From assembly GCA_949128115.1 (NCBI GenBank), contig OX421966.1, forward strand, positions 58,463,416 to 58,527,415: a DNA stretch of 64,000 nt, written 5' to 3'. This DNA is from Anaspis maculata. Its lineage: Eukaryota; Arthropoda; Insecta; Coleoptera; Scraptiidae. How positions within the stretch are numbered: position 1 is the first letter of the stretch; each line of letters opens with the position of its first letter. This document shows, piece by piece, positions 1 through 13,800 of the stretch. The position numbers and the translations under genes were made by a program. Below the pieces are notes generated by a model. That model had not been told where the DNA came from. It saw only the letters and a program-made list of their open reading frames with translations, and made no database searches.

Positions 1-60
1 AAAATCGACCAAAATGTGAGTGCATGTGTAATAATTGCAAAAAACTGATGACCAAAAGAA

Positions 61-345
61 ATCGATTCATCAATTTTTCAATAATCGATTTTTAATAATC
101 GATTTATCGTTTTTGAAATAATCGAATAATCGATTTTGGAATAATCGATTTATTGATTTTAAAATAATCGATTAATCGATTTTTTAATGATCGATTAATC
201 GTTTTTTCAATAATCGATTGATCGATTCTTCAATGATCGATTAATCGATTTTTCAATAATCGATTAATCGAAAAAATCGATTAATCGGAGTAATCGATTA
301 TTTTCTTATAATCGATTATCGATTATAAAATCTCATAATCGCCCA
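61..345. repeat. AATCGATT-rich tandem simple repeat
   Basis: Imperfect tandem copies of a roughly 22-base unit built from ATAATCGATT, AATCGATT and a short T run. Every unit is itself palindromic around ATCGAT. No coding content. It looks like a diverged microsatellite or minisatellite. Confidence 0.85.
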
Positions 346-1309
346 GCCCTACTCTTAATGCATCTCTTGATAGAGAAAATATCTCATGCAATTCTTCATC
401 ACTCATCAGTCATTTTCTCAAATTCTAACTTCCCATACGCCCATACCCGAAGGGACCGTCTCATAATAAAATTTCCATCCGCATTCCTTGCTACTCGTCG
501 GGGAAGTTTTGGGGTGACACAACCGATTTTTTATAGGTATCCTGGTAAATCAAGATCGAGGAGCCATATTGAAAAAATCGCTATTATTCTCATTGATTGG
601 AAATATTCCAAAAGATTTGTCAAAGGCCACAAGGCGCGGTCCATATTTAGTCCTTTAGATAAGCATTAAGCGGTGCCATTGCAAAAATTGCCGAATCAAG
701 TTCAAAAGGACGAAATATATTGCGTACTGTGTATTTTAATATTAATAATTGACGAGGACGAGATTATTGATAATTATCGGGAGTTTCGTACCAAACGCCC
801 CGATGTACCGGAGTTCACGGTTCGCTCAAACGAGATAACCGATCATCAAGGCTCACGCTACGTTCTTTTGTTCTTTCTTTGTTCTCTTGTTCCTTCACAC
901 CTCACACCTATCCAGGGATTCACCCGCGAGGCGCTAGCGCACCCTGTTCGCTAATCAGGTCTGCCAACGTGCCAACACCGGAATTACCAAAATAAAATAA
1001 CAAACGATCTAGAATAATAAATATCAAAATTCCCGCGTATGATCATTCACTATACTATAAATAAGATGTTTCGCAAAATGACGCCGGTTTGTCGTATTTT
1101 GCATCATCACTTTATGCGTCACGCCCGTCCAAGGCGTTTATTGTGGGAAAACAGTTACGGCGAGGTAGGTGTATGGGTTATTGTATGGGTTTTTGAGTTT
1201 CAGAGTTCAGTACAGTTTTCAACTCGGTTGCATAGACATATTATTCATATTGCATGCGAGTGTGTGTGGTGGGTGAGAAAAGTCCACGTCACCCCTTTCA
1301 CGAAAGGTA
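346..1309. other. upstream intergenic sequence, nothing recognised
   Basis: Short open frames occur on both strands, but none has coding-like codon use, a known motif or splice sites that fit. I see no repeat with visible ends. Confidence 0.5.
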
Positions 1310-1696
1310 AGTAGCTGCAGCATTTTCCGCGGGCCGCCCCTTCTCCCAGAACCGCCCCACCCGGCGAAAGACACGTCATTCAAGGGGGCATCTCCTCTCG
1401 TGTGCGCAATATAACGGCCGGGGCGAAGACGCGCGCCGCCAGTTCGGTTATTCGATTCGAAAGAGCCAGAGCATCCGATACTTTCCGTGAGAATGTGCAG
1501 TACGATTCGCGCCTCGATTTACTCCAAACGCAGGCTGAAACTGAAAGAGATTCAAATCGCGCGCGCCGCCGAAAGTGCAGCCAACCCCCTGACGTCTAAC
1601 CACCCTGCTGGTGCCGCCGTGTCAAGTGTCAAGTTTGACAGTTTTGAGTGACTGAAAGTTGCGACCACCGCCGAACACACACACACATAACACGCA
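1310..1696 (+). promoter_or_regulatory. CpG-rich TBL2 promoter and 5' UTR
   Basis: Base composition changes sharply to GC- and CpG-rich just before the TBL2 start codon, with motifs such as GGCCGGGGCGAAG and GCGCGCCGCC. There is no clear TATA box. A short direct repeat GTGTCAAGTGTCAAG lies at about 1619-1633 and a CA run at about 1675-1688. This is what a TATA-less broad promoter with 5' UTR would look like. The transcription start cannot be placed from sequence. Confidence 0.5.
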
Positions 1697-1814
1697 ATGG
1701 ATTCAATGTTGGATTATTTGAGCCCGCACGCGGTCGTCGGGCTCATCGTGGGCTTCTGCACGTACTTCCTGGTGCACATCTTGCGAACGCTAGCCACCGG
1801 AAACGATGACACAA
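1697..1814 (+). CDS. TBL2: TBL2 coding exon 1 (membrane anchor)
   Basis: Starts at ATG 1697 and encodes 39 residues plus one base, ending in phase 1 at the donor GTAAGC (1815). After a short acidic and polar N-terminus comes one hydrophobic stretch (VVGLIVGFCTYFLVHIL), the ER anchor expected for TBL2. The next intron is only 117 bp, and its acceptor TTTCAG ends at 1931. Codon use is GC-rich at third positions, as in exon 2 and in the exonuclease exon at 21418, unlike exons 3-7. Confidence 0.9.
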
Positions 1815-4800
1815 GTAAGCTGGCATTCGGGGGGTCGTTTGGGGCTCGCGGGACATAACCTCGAAAATTGCAAACGCGTGCGGTTTCGGGAGGCTCCGTT
1901 CGATTTTGCTAAAATTTGATTTCCGTTTCAGATGCGCAGAGCCCCCCGCAAAGGCCAGATTCCAGAAAGAAAGAGGGAAAAGCCAAGAGCGCCGCGAAAA
2001 AATCGAGTTGGAATTCGAACCGAGGCAGCGAGAAGAGCAAAGCTGCTTACAGCCCGCCGTGGATCGTCACAGCGCTCAAGGGGCACACGGGACCGGTGTT
2101 GGACATCGACTTCTCGAGCAGCGGCAAATATTTGGCGTCGTGCGGTGAAGGTAAGCATCCCGACAGTGGAAATCCTTATTTCGATAAGTCAAGACAGTCT
2201 GATTAGTAGCACGCTTCTGAGTAATCTTGAATCACTCATGAGTTGTCTGAGAATGTAGTACGCATGGTGTGTGTCAGCGTTCACGTGGAGCTTGCCGGTC
2301 AAGTTGTTTCTAAGATCTGATAACCACGAAAAACCACACACTTTCCGACCTTTATCTCGGCCATTGAAAGCACTGTGGCCAACGTAAATTTGTTACCTAT
2401 TTATGTTCGCAATTCATTTGAAATCATAAGCTCAGACTTAGTTTTTCTCTCCACGTTTCTGTTGAGCTCTAAAATATCTGACTGCTCTGTATACAAGTGT
2501 TCATTTTCAAAATTCCCACCCCAGGTTTCTTGCCGCCAAATGTTTTTCAGAAAAACGCGGAAACAGGTCGATTTTCATTTCCAGGGAGACATCCAGGACA
2601 CGTATTGTCAAATTTTTATCTTCAACCCCTTTTTCCCCACCCTACCCTACTTCGGAATTTCACATAGCATTACCTACAGGGGGTGTTAGGTACTGGTTAT
2701 TACAAACTTTGAGGGATGATTCCCCATCAAAAATAAGGCCGAATGGAAATGAAACCTAATGGTCTTGAATGCTTCCTTGAAAAGATAGAGGGTGTTGAAG
2801 TTGACTTTTTTAAATTGGTTTTTTACCGTAACATTTCAACCGTTGGGTTAGACCGATTTCAATCAAATTTGAACCAAAGTCTACTCAAATAAGTCTCCAT
2901 CAAATAATGATACCGCGATTCATCAAAAATTTTTATAGCGGGTAGATGGTGGAGGGAGTGTCCTTTTTTCATCCCCCTAATAATTTTCTGAAATTGTTCA
3001 TGTTTTCGGATTCTACATTCAATTGAGAAAAAAAGTTACTCCTGCAAAATTTTGATTAGAAGCTTCATTTCCGAGATATTTGGGTTTGAAAATTTGCAAA
3101 ACGCCTCGAAATCGCGACTTTCAAAGGCCTAAAAATCGAAATCCAAGAAAACTCATATAATTCCTCAAGTGAAATAAGTTTTCTAGGTCTTTCAAGTTGA
3201 TTTACTGCCATTTGTTGGTAAGAAACGAGGCGTTTTTAGAGAAAAACAATTTGGGATTCGATGGAGACTTACTGCAGTGAACTTTGATTCAAATTTGATT
3301 GAAATCGGTCCAAACGTTCAAAAGTTACGGTGGAAAATCGATTTGAAAAAGTCAACTCCAACACCCTGTATCTTTCCAAGAAGCATTTTAGGACCATGAA
3401 ATTTTATTTCCATTCGGTCTTATTTTTGATGGGAAATCATCCCTCAAAGTTTGTAATAACCCACTACCTACCTAACACCCTGTGTGTACAGGCTGGTCCA
3501 TCCTAGCGTAAAAACATTTAAGAGATAAGTTATATGGTCTGATTAGACCTATAACCTAAAATTATTTTCAGCTGTACAGGACGGTTTCCCATTTTGACGG
3601 AATTAACGGAACTTCAGTTATATTTTTTTTGCATTTTCATGTTCAGCTTTCCCACCTGTCTCATGCCTGTATTTTTGTTTTGCAATTGTGTGGCAGTGAG
3701 CTTGTTTACGCGAGGCTTAGCAGAGATTTTAACAGTGGTTAGTTAGGAGTGTTTACGCGCGCCGACCAAAATGACAGCCGGCAGCCCCTCAACGGGCGCA
3801 CTGTTTTCACGCGACATTGCTCTGGAGCGACGTGGTCTCCGCGCGTCAGATTTTTCAATGCTATGCATTTGGTATCACTGATTTGACTTTTCAAGAAATT
3901 GTTCGGGAGTAGGTTGCAACATCGCATCACCGCATCAGTTTAGACATCTAACCTGAAAAGTCGTCATGTTACGACGGCTTCAAAATACAGTTTGGAATTA
4001 ATTATATGTTATATGTAGAACAGAAGATATGCTCGTGATTTAATTTTTTTCCAGTAATATTGATCATTTCACTGTAACTAAGTAAGCCGACGGGATTTTC
4101 AGGGGGGCGAGTATCAACTTCCTGCTAGAAATAGGCTCCCTGGTGCAGTGAAATCTTGAAAATGAAGACCATTATCCATCTCTGAGATTTCAAATTTCAC
4201 AAATTTATGCTTTAGTCAAAAACGGCATCATAATACTTTGACGTCTATTTTAATTATTAAAATTATATTTTCGGTGCTTGTAGGTATGAAAGGGTCGGCT
4301 GAAATCGCATAGTTTACAGTAACCATTTTATCACCATTCTCTGCCTTATGCACTTGTGGAAGTGGATTTAATAGGTCCCTTCGTTTCGGTTTTTTTGAGT
4401 GCGCATGTCTGGCGCGAATTTCATAGTTTCGTACACCAATATTGAAAATTAACACAAACAAATAATGTAGTGCACCTAAAATTTCACAAATAATTTGGTT
4501 GAATGTTAGATACCATTTTTTATATTGAAAGGAAATGTTTCATTGAAATTAAATTCAATGATCATTTGTGGAAGTTCAGGAACAACGAAAATGGCAACAG
4601 CGCTCAAAACAACACGACATCGGCGCCAACTGTCACTTGTGACAATTATGATCACACTTCTCGTTTCTACCTGACCTACATTTCATTTGCTCATGTTTTG
4701 ACGAAAGAACAGAACCTGTTGAAAATGGCTGTACCGAGAAGGAAGTTCAAAGAAGCTACGAAGAGATGCATTTACGGTATGTATAAAAGTGACAGCCAGG

Positions 4801-7800
4801 AACCAGTTGTTGGTCAGGCGGCTAGACAGAGCATGCAGCGTTGCCATTCAACTGACAGGTGTACGAAAGTTTTCAAAATTTGGAGCCTTCAAGCATGCGC
4901 ACCTGCCCAAACGAAGTAGCCTATTTCTAGTCCATTCCTACTTTTGAAGTTATTCAAATCAAGTCGACCGCCGAAAATACATTAGGTACTTATGTGGTTA
5001 CGTAAGCTTTGATAATTTTTTCCGTAAAAAGTAGTGGATAACCCGTAAATTCTCTGTATCACACAGAACCTTATTGGACACTGTTTTCAGTCCATTGCTA
5101 CTTTTGGAATTTTTCAAATAGAGTCGACCTTTGTCGCACTGGACCCTGCTGCTGAAAATTTAACGCCGCTTTGAAGGGCCCGCACTATGAGCGAAATTAG
5201 GGCAGAATGTTCAATATGATGTTCGTGGCACCGCTTTCCATCCAAAGCTGCAAACGTTTACATGGAGTATTCAGTACCAAATTGGTAGGTATTCAGTTCG
5301 AATTCAATATCCCATGAAAACGTCGTAATTATATATATGCGATGATGAATGACAAAGAAAATACAAAAAGGAGTTTTTGGTAGAATTTTTTGTATTATTG
5401 TTCATTATTGCGGCATATACATATACCATGTCGATGTCGGCGTGTCTATAGGCAATGCAACTCCATAAACTACTGTCCATCTAAGGATAGAAATTATCTC
5501 AACCTCACAGGGGCCACACTGGGCACGCAGTGAGCATTTTCATCCCTTTCTTTTTAGTACTGCTGCGTTTGGCCATCATTTTCCTCAGATCGAAACCCCC
5601 TATAAAATAAAGTAGGTACCGTTGCGGACTTTTTAAAGTGGACGACAGTTGACAGATTTTTCAGGATTCTGGCCTGAACGTCGCATGACAGCAAGCCAAC
5701 TCGTTGACATTGTCGTCCACTTTATTTTGGCCGCAACCGTAGTTACTTATGTATTGAAAAATATCTCAAAGGGAATCCCCCACTAGCCCTTTCTCTACGA
5801 AGGTCTGTTTCAAATACTTACCCTGTGTACGAGCTTTACAAAAAAATTGTTGGCGTACGGCACTCGTACTTGGGGTACCTTCATTTGACATACGGCACTC
5901 GTTTTGTAAACAAAATAATTTAATTTATCATTGAATAAGGAAACATATTTATTGAAAAGAAAACATTGCACAATGTTGAATAGTAACAAAAGGAAACTCC
6001 AAAAACGTAACAAATAAATATTCCTAGTATAAAATTGAAGAAATCGCAAACATGCAGGAACAAAAAAAATTGTTTAGCGTGTACTCCAGCCGTATAATTA
6101 CGTACATTTGAGAGTTTCCTGAAAAAAATTGGCTTTCTGCACGACGGCCAGCGCCAGCCATGGGTGTAGAGCTGAATCCCAGCTATCACGTGACCTGCGC
6201 CTGTGAGCGTACGGCACCCGTGCTCTGAGCTACAGCCTTAACCAAATATACGGCAAACGGCACTCGTATTCAACCAATGGAACGTATACATACGGCGCTC
6301 GTAAAGAAAGGGCTAGGGAAGGGGGCCAAATTTTATAGTGAAAAATCTGCACCTTGGTATTTGTAACAGTGCATTTAAAACAAATTGTGACTTTGTAACA
6401 GTTTTGTTTTATTCAATCTTCATTTTAGAACCAATAGCTACACCGAGGATGGATATATACCTACAGTTTTTGTTACATATCGACATGACAACATTTTTAG
6501 AGTATTTTCTTCGTTTTCGAGTAAAATCGATATGAGCATTTCAACATTTCATGTCCAAAAACATACAGAAAAAGACTGATTTTCACCTTCCACGTCATAG
6601 AAAATCTTTCATCCTCAATTTGAAACAACCATTGACAGAAACATTCGGAAAATTTTATAAGTATACCTATAGTATAAATACAGGGTGAGTTTTTGAAAAG
6701 GACTCACCCCAGATTTCTCGTCACCAAATTGTTTTCCAGGAAAACGCCAAAACAGGTCGATTTTCATTTTGAGGAGGACATCTAGGACACACATTGTCAA
6801 ATATTTATTTTCAACCCCTTCGCCTCCAGCCTACCCCAGTTTAGAATTCTAAATAGCATTACTTATCTTGTGATACATCAAATTAAACGTAATACAATTC
6901 TCTTTCTGTCAAACACACCTTGGAATCTCTCACCCCCCCCCCAATCCTTCTCAAATTTTTTCTATTGTTAATTTTGAAGCAGAGAAGTTTTCCCCCTATT
7001 AACTGCCGATCCTTGAGAAACAAATTTTCCAGCAAAAGAGGATGGTTTAAAAAACTTGAAATTATTTTTTACAGAAAGAGAATTCTATTATTTATCGTAT
7101 TTGAAATTTTTAAGTAGGGTAGGGTGGGGGTGAAGGGATTGAAGATAAAAAATTTGCAATACGTGTCTTAGATGTGTCCTGTTTTCGCTGGATAATCTAT
7201 TTTCCAAGAATTGGGAGTTAATAGGGGGAAAGCTTCCTTTTAATTAACAATGAGAGAATTTTGAGAAGGGTTGAGGGATGCCGGATGACTTGAAAAAAAT
7301 CGAAATATGTTTGACAGAAATTGAATTTTGATACCTTCAATTTGATGTATCTCTCACAACCATAAGTAGAGTGCTATTTGAAATTCTGAAGTAGGGTAGG
7401 GTGGGGGCGAAGAAGTTGAAGATGAAAATTTGACAATGTTGTGTCCTAGATGGCCCCCTCAAAATAAAAATCGACCTGTTTCGACGTTTTCCTGTAAAAA
7501 ATTTTCCCCGCGAGAAATCTGGGGTGAGTTCTTTTCAAAAAATCAGCCTGTATACTTGAGCATAGGGCATAATCGTGTATAATATTCGATTTGATCGACT
7601 TTACTCGCCCCATGCCTATAACCGAGCAGAAGTTCAAAATTCTGGTTTGGTCAAAACCGAGGTGAAAACAGAAATATAACAAAAAACAATTTCATCGCCT
7701 AATATTTTCCATTTGTAATTTGTAAACAGTTTTCGGTTTAATAAAAAAACCCCGTTCGAAACGCAAAGCAGAAAGTATGAAGCTAGGTCCATACGGGCGA

Positions 7801-10800
7801 AATATACTTATCGCTGAAAGGCGATATACGATACGCCGGTACCGCTCTTTCTGACAATGGCAATGATAACAATTTAACAATTGAATTTCAGCGGTAGGCA
7901 TATCGCCAAATTTCTGCGAATATGCCGCTCGTGCAGACCTAGCTCAAACACGCGAAGGTAGCACCAGATAGGTAGCACTGCTTTCGCGCGACATTCCATT
8001 CCACCCACCTTGCGCTGTTGCCGCCTCTTGCAATAATGCTTGGATGTTTAAATTTCCCGCTAAATTTCGGCCCAAAACCACGCAGTACTACCAATAGTCT
8101 AACCGTAAAAACTGTGTCGCGCGAAAGCATTGTCGGCTGAAAGCACCCTACCCCCCTCAACCTAGGCCGCTATTCTTGAATCGTGTGAGAAAAGTCCCTG
8201 GCAGTAAAATACATTCCGCAGTACACTTCTGTAGTGAAAGTTGCCTAAAAACCACGATTTTAGGCAACATTCGCTACATCAGTGTACTGCGGTTGGGCAT
8301 GGGCGTTTACGTGCAATTGCCAACACTTGTTTGCTTACTAAATGCAATTTAAAATCACATTTAGCTAAGCTTAACAGCTGTTGCGAAACTTGCGTTTAGA
8401 GGTGTTTATGCGGACGATAACATTGATGTTACTGACCTTAACACCAGTTTTAAACCTCGCGTAAACAAGGCCAGTGCTACCAACTAAAAATTGAAAACTG
8501 AAAAATAGGGCATTTTCATGCTTCTTTTGAAAAATTGTAGCGGCCTTGCTTTTCAAAACAAAGAGATGAAACTTGACATGATGATAATCACGTCAATGAC
8601 CAATATCCCAATGTCAAACATTTGGGATTGAATTATACAGGGCGTTCACAAAAAAATCAAACTTTATAATTTTCAAAGTATCATAATTCATAACTCATTT
8701 TTTTCAAATGACATGCCCCCAATTTCATGGGGCACGCCCCTATACGTTATCCGATAGCCTTTTTTCATGCCCTTCCATTTTTACCAAGGTACCCCCTATC
8801 CCTACACTTGAACTTTTTTTCGAGATATGTAATCGGAAATTTTCACAAAATTTGCTAATATTTTTATTTTTTCAAAATTGAGTCGGCCGTGATGAATGAC
8901 AGACAAGCTAAAAAGTGCGCAGCTGTCGATTAGTCAGTCTGGAAATTGTTCAATACAGAAAAATTACTTCACGCGAGAGGAGATGATTGATATGATATTC
9001 TGGTATGAATCCAGATATCTATCCAGGATTCCACTTTGATTTCTATTTGCGTTTAAGCAATTTTTCTTTATTCGACAATATTCAGACTGACTAACTGACA
9101 GCTGCGCACTATTTGGCTTGCCTGTCACATCACGGCCGACTCAGTTTTTGGAAAAAATAAGAAACGCCCTGTAACATGAAATCGCGATTTTTTGAACATT
9201 GGAATTTTGGTCTTTGACTTGACTATCACCATGTTTCATCTTTAAGTTTTGAAAACCAAGGCCGCTACACTCGCCACTACAATTACTTAAGGCAAACTGT
9301 GAAAATGCGGTTTTTTTCTTTCAATTTTTAGTTGGTAGCACTGCCAAACAGTTGAAAAAAAAATGCAGGCATAAGACAGTTGGAAAATCTGAACCCGAAA
9401 ATGCAAAAAAATAGGCTGTTCCATTTAAAAAAATTGACGCTTTGTTTATCCCGTAAAAATGGAACACACTGTATGGCTGAAAATAATTTTAGGTCATAGG
9501 TCTCATCAAACCATATAACTTTCCTCTTACATATTTTTCTCTTTCTTGAACGGTAAGACCGCTATGGGATTATCGTTCGATGCGATAGACCACCTGTACA
9601 GGTGTTCATTTTCAAAATTCCCACCTCAGATGTCTTGCCGCCAAATTTTTTTCAGGAAAACGCCGAAACAGATCGATTTTTATTCCTAGGGGGACGTCTA
9701 GGACACGTCGCGAGCTGAGAACTATAATGTTCTATCTGCACTTCTAGTAGAAAATATTTTTCGAACTTGGAACCAGCAAAAAATGGACGAAATGTTTCAT
9801 GGTATGAACAATCAGATCAGAAACTAGAGGAAAAGGCTCTTCCTTATCCGTTTCTGATTTAATTATTCATATCATGAAAGATTTCGTTCATTTTATGCTG
9901 GTTCGAAGTTCGAAAAACATTTTCTACAAAAAGTGCAGATAGAACATTATAGTTCTCAGCTCGCGACGTATTGTCAAATTTTATTTTCAACCCTCCCCCC
10001 CCACCCTTCCCTACTTGAAATTTCAAATACCTATACAGGCTGTCTGTTTTTCGAGGCTAAGCATGGGTATCTCGCTCATCTTAGAGAGACTAAATCGGTT
10101 AAATTAGAAAAAAGTTGCGCATTTTCGTGACGATCAATGATCCAAAGATAAATAAAGAAGTCAGATATCCCAAGATATTTGACTTACCAGTTTTAGTTTT
10201 CGAGATGTTGTAAAAAAACAGAAATGTTTAATTCTTGTCTTAATTTTTTATTTAAAAAAACGGTTGAAGGTGGCCTTTTCTAATTGAAACATTGTTTGCG
10301 TACTTTTCTGAGAAAAATTCAAAGCGGCCAAAATCTTTATTCTAGCTTTCAAAACAACCGAGATACGACATTCAACTTTTTTTCTCTTATAGGCGCCATA
10401 TTGGATTTTGACATTTTTGAATTCAGTATTTTTTTCTGATTACAACGATGTGTCACATGTCACTGTTGAATAGGTTGAATAGGAAATATGTAATGCTATT
10501 TAAAATTTCAAAGTAGGGGAAGGTGGGGGTGAAGGGGTTGAAGCGAGGGTTGAAGATATAATTTGGCGATGTGTCTTAGTCGCCCCCTTTGAATAAAAAA
10601 ATCAACCTGTTTTTGTGGTCAAATTTATTTCTCAAGAATCGGGAGTTGATAGGGGAAAACTTTCTTTTAATGACCAATGAGGGAATTTTAAGGGGAGTTG
10701 GGGGTGATTTGGCAAAATTAGAAATGTGTTTTACAAAAAGGAAAATTTCATTGCTTTTAATTTGATGTGTCACGTCACAAGGTAGGTAATGCTAATTCCA

Positions 10801-13800
10801 ATTTTGAAGTAGAGTAGGGTGGGGGCGGAGGGGCTGAAGATGGAATTTTGGAAATACGTGTCCTAGATGCCTCTCTCGAAATAAAAATCGACCTGTTTCG
10901 GCGTTGTTCTGTGAAAAATTTTGGCGGCGAGAAATCTGAGGTGGGAAATCTGAAAATGAACACCTGTTATAGCCGGACCGACAATTTTTTTTTATTAATT
11001 GGCAACAGTGACCGGAAGGTTATTTTTTTCACAGCTGCTGATATTATGTCATGTTTTATAATAATTATCCAAGAAGTGTGCCAAATTGGAAGGCAATATT
11101 TGAAGAGCAAAATTTCGAGAGGGGAATCTCACATTCACATTTTTGCGTAAATAAAATATATGCAAATACTTTCTGCCAACTTTGAATTAGCATAAATTTA
11201 GATGAAGGAAGAAGGTAGCAATTTTATCACAATTAATTTACTAGGGCATAAATCTAATCGTACTTAATTCTCATTAGTGAAAAAAATTGAGGTGGGCATT
11301 CTTTTTCGGAATTTTGCTTCTCATTTGAAACCGTTTTGAATTTGAAAAGGTGTACAGGGTGATTATCATGTCAAGGGGCTTATCAAAATAATTGCTCCCG
11401 AATATTTGACCTAAATTGAACAAAAATCCAAAAAGTTTTTCGTAGGTTTTTCCCTCGGCTTTTTTCATAGCGCATCTGATCATAAAATATTTGTTAATTA
11501 AAATTGTACTAGGGACGCGAGGAAGTCGGTTTTTCTCCGACAAACCCTATATATTTTTTGCACTTTTTTTTACCAGAACTTGAAAGAGGACTTGGATGAA
11601 AGTCCATTAATTTATAATTTCTTATTGTTATCTTTACTTGATTGAGGAATTTTCAAAGCTCAACACTTCCCGCAAATTTTATTGACGACAACAAAAAATC
11701 AAAGTGACATCATCCAACAAGTGACGGTCGTTGGCACGCATTGTCATATTATAACCAGGAACTGAAACTTACCAAAAAGCGGTTCGCTGCACTTTTTTTA
11801 AGAATTTTGATTTTTTTGTTGCAATAATGATTATTATTGATATTGCAGAAAAGGTTCTTCAAAAAACATTCCAACTTGGGGAAAAAATGTACAAAAATAA
11901 TTAGTTTGATCATAGAAATGATTAATGTTATTAATTTTCCGATGTCCTGGACAAAATTGAAAAAAAAAATGGACATGAATAATTATGATAACAAATTTCG
12001 AGAGAAACTCACAATTTTAGCTAGTACAGTATGATAAAAAACTTTCCTCCTCTGGGCAGGCTGTGGCCTGGCCAAAATCAGCCTCGTTTGCCTACCAATG
12101 GCCAGACCACAGCCTACCTAGAGGAAAGTTTTTGATTATACGGTATTTAGCATTGTTGCCAACTCGTTCATAGAAAACTATCAACATTTCGACTGACAAT
12201 TTACCGAGTTGCTAGTTTACTTGTAGAACTTCTGAATTCGCAAGGTATTGGTCAAATAATGTTGAAGCTTCTATTTATTTTATTAGTTTTTTTTATTATA
12301 ATAAAATAAAATTTCAAGTTTTATTCGATGGACTTTTGAATTGCTGCCCATTGGCGCAAAGAAAAATTGAATTTTGAATACAATTTGACAGAAGTACTGG
12401 CAGCTCAATGCATATATTCAAGAAAAAATTGAATTTTTGGCCCAATTCCGGGCAATAATAATTGGCATTGTTGCCAACGCCGGCGCCCTTGTAACTTAAT
12501 CATGAAAATTGCTTGAAAAAAAAGTTACCCAGGAATGTTGCCTACTCGAAAAATGTTTCCATAAAAACATCCCAATGTCAGTTTGAATACTTTCAATATC
12601 GCCTTTATCAATGAAAAATAATTATCATTCTTGTGTTTATTAGCATTGTTGCCATGTTTGACGAATTGCCGAAGATGTTACTAACAAAAAATCTCCAGTT
12701 TTAATGCAGTATTGTTTGACATTGTTGCCAACTTATCTGCTTTTCGAATTTTTAAATTATTTTGACAAATACCTACTGCCAAATTGATGCAACGATGCTA
12801 GCGCTGTTGCATTGTTGCCAACCCTATTGCCGCCTTGCATGTAAAAATAAACATTGCTGGATTTCTAAGACGTCTAGATATTTTCCAAAGTTTTGACGTT
12901 ATTGTCACTTTAATTTAGAAATGTGGATGTTTTTGAGGTGATTTTGCCAGAATTTTCATCAACTTCATGCAATTGAAGAAAAAACCCAAATTTTAGACGA
13001 AGTTGATCGAACTTGAAAAACATTTGGTCAGCAGTTTTTATTGCCAATTTGACGGCTTTTATTCTCGTTCTTACCCAAATGTTTTGTGCCCAATGTTTAG
13101 TGCTTCACATTCTAGCCGACTTATTTTAATAATAAATCAATAATATTCTTATTTAACGAGGCGCCATCAGCTTCAAGCCTAAGCTGCTCTCCCATGGAAC
13201 CTTGGGGTCCAACTCATTAATGAGAACTAGTTACTAATTGACAACTTTCCAAAAATGTTGCCAACACACTCTCAAAAACGAATGAATTCCCTAGATTTCT
13301 CCCTAGATCCAGGATAATTATGGTTCTCTAAATTACTTGGTTCTGTTTGATTCGATTCGATTGTAAGATTCGTGATAAACAAAAAAAAACAACAAAATTT
13401 TGCACAATAGTGTTTGGCATTGTTTTCAACTTTTCTGCAAAAACGTTGGATTTTCAAGACTATTGAACTCGCTTTTGAAAGTATTGTCAATTTGATGCAC
13501 TTTTTTGGAGCAAAACCCCCGAAACGGCTCACATACCGGGCGATCATTTGAAAACTGTCCACTCCTAATAACATTTGATTTCTAGCAAAGATTCCACCGA
13601 GTAAAAACAGGTCGATTTTTATATCGAAGGGTTCATCTAATACATACATTGGCGAATTTCTATCTTTAGTCCCCTCAACCCCACCCACCCCAACTTCAAA
13701 ATTTCAAATGATACCATCCACCTTGCAATTCATCAAATTAAAGAGGGTTAAATTCTCTTCCTGAAAAAATATTTTCAAAATTTTAAACCCCCTACCTCCG

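Larger units (their letters stand above)
3487..9598. mobile_element. 6.1-kb element with long terminal inverted repeats
   Basis: The left arm (about 3487-3760) is complementary to the right arm (about 8395-9598). Shared blocks include AAGTTATATGGTYTGAT, CCTAAAATTATTTTCAG, GCATTTTC and TTGTTTACGCGAGG. The right arm is interrupted by another foldback at 8636-9172. The 4.6-kb interior contains smaller elements and no transposase-like frame. Either this is one large decayed non-autonomous element or two inverted copies of a smaller one. Confidence 0.6.

Noticed and set aside
4503..4919. 138-codon frame as a protein-coding gene
   Set aside because: No motif and no coding-like codon bias; it lies within the interior of a decayed inverted-repeat element.
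13272..13688. 138-codon minus-strand frame
   Set aside because: It overlaps a diverged copy of a dispersed repeat and its composition follows that repeat.
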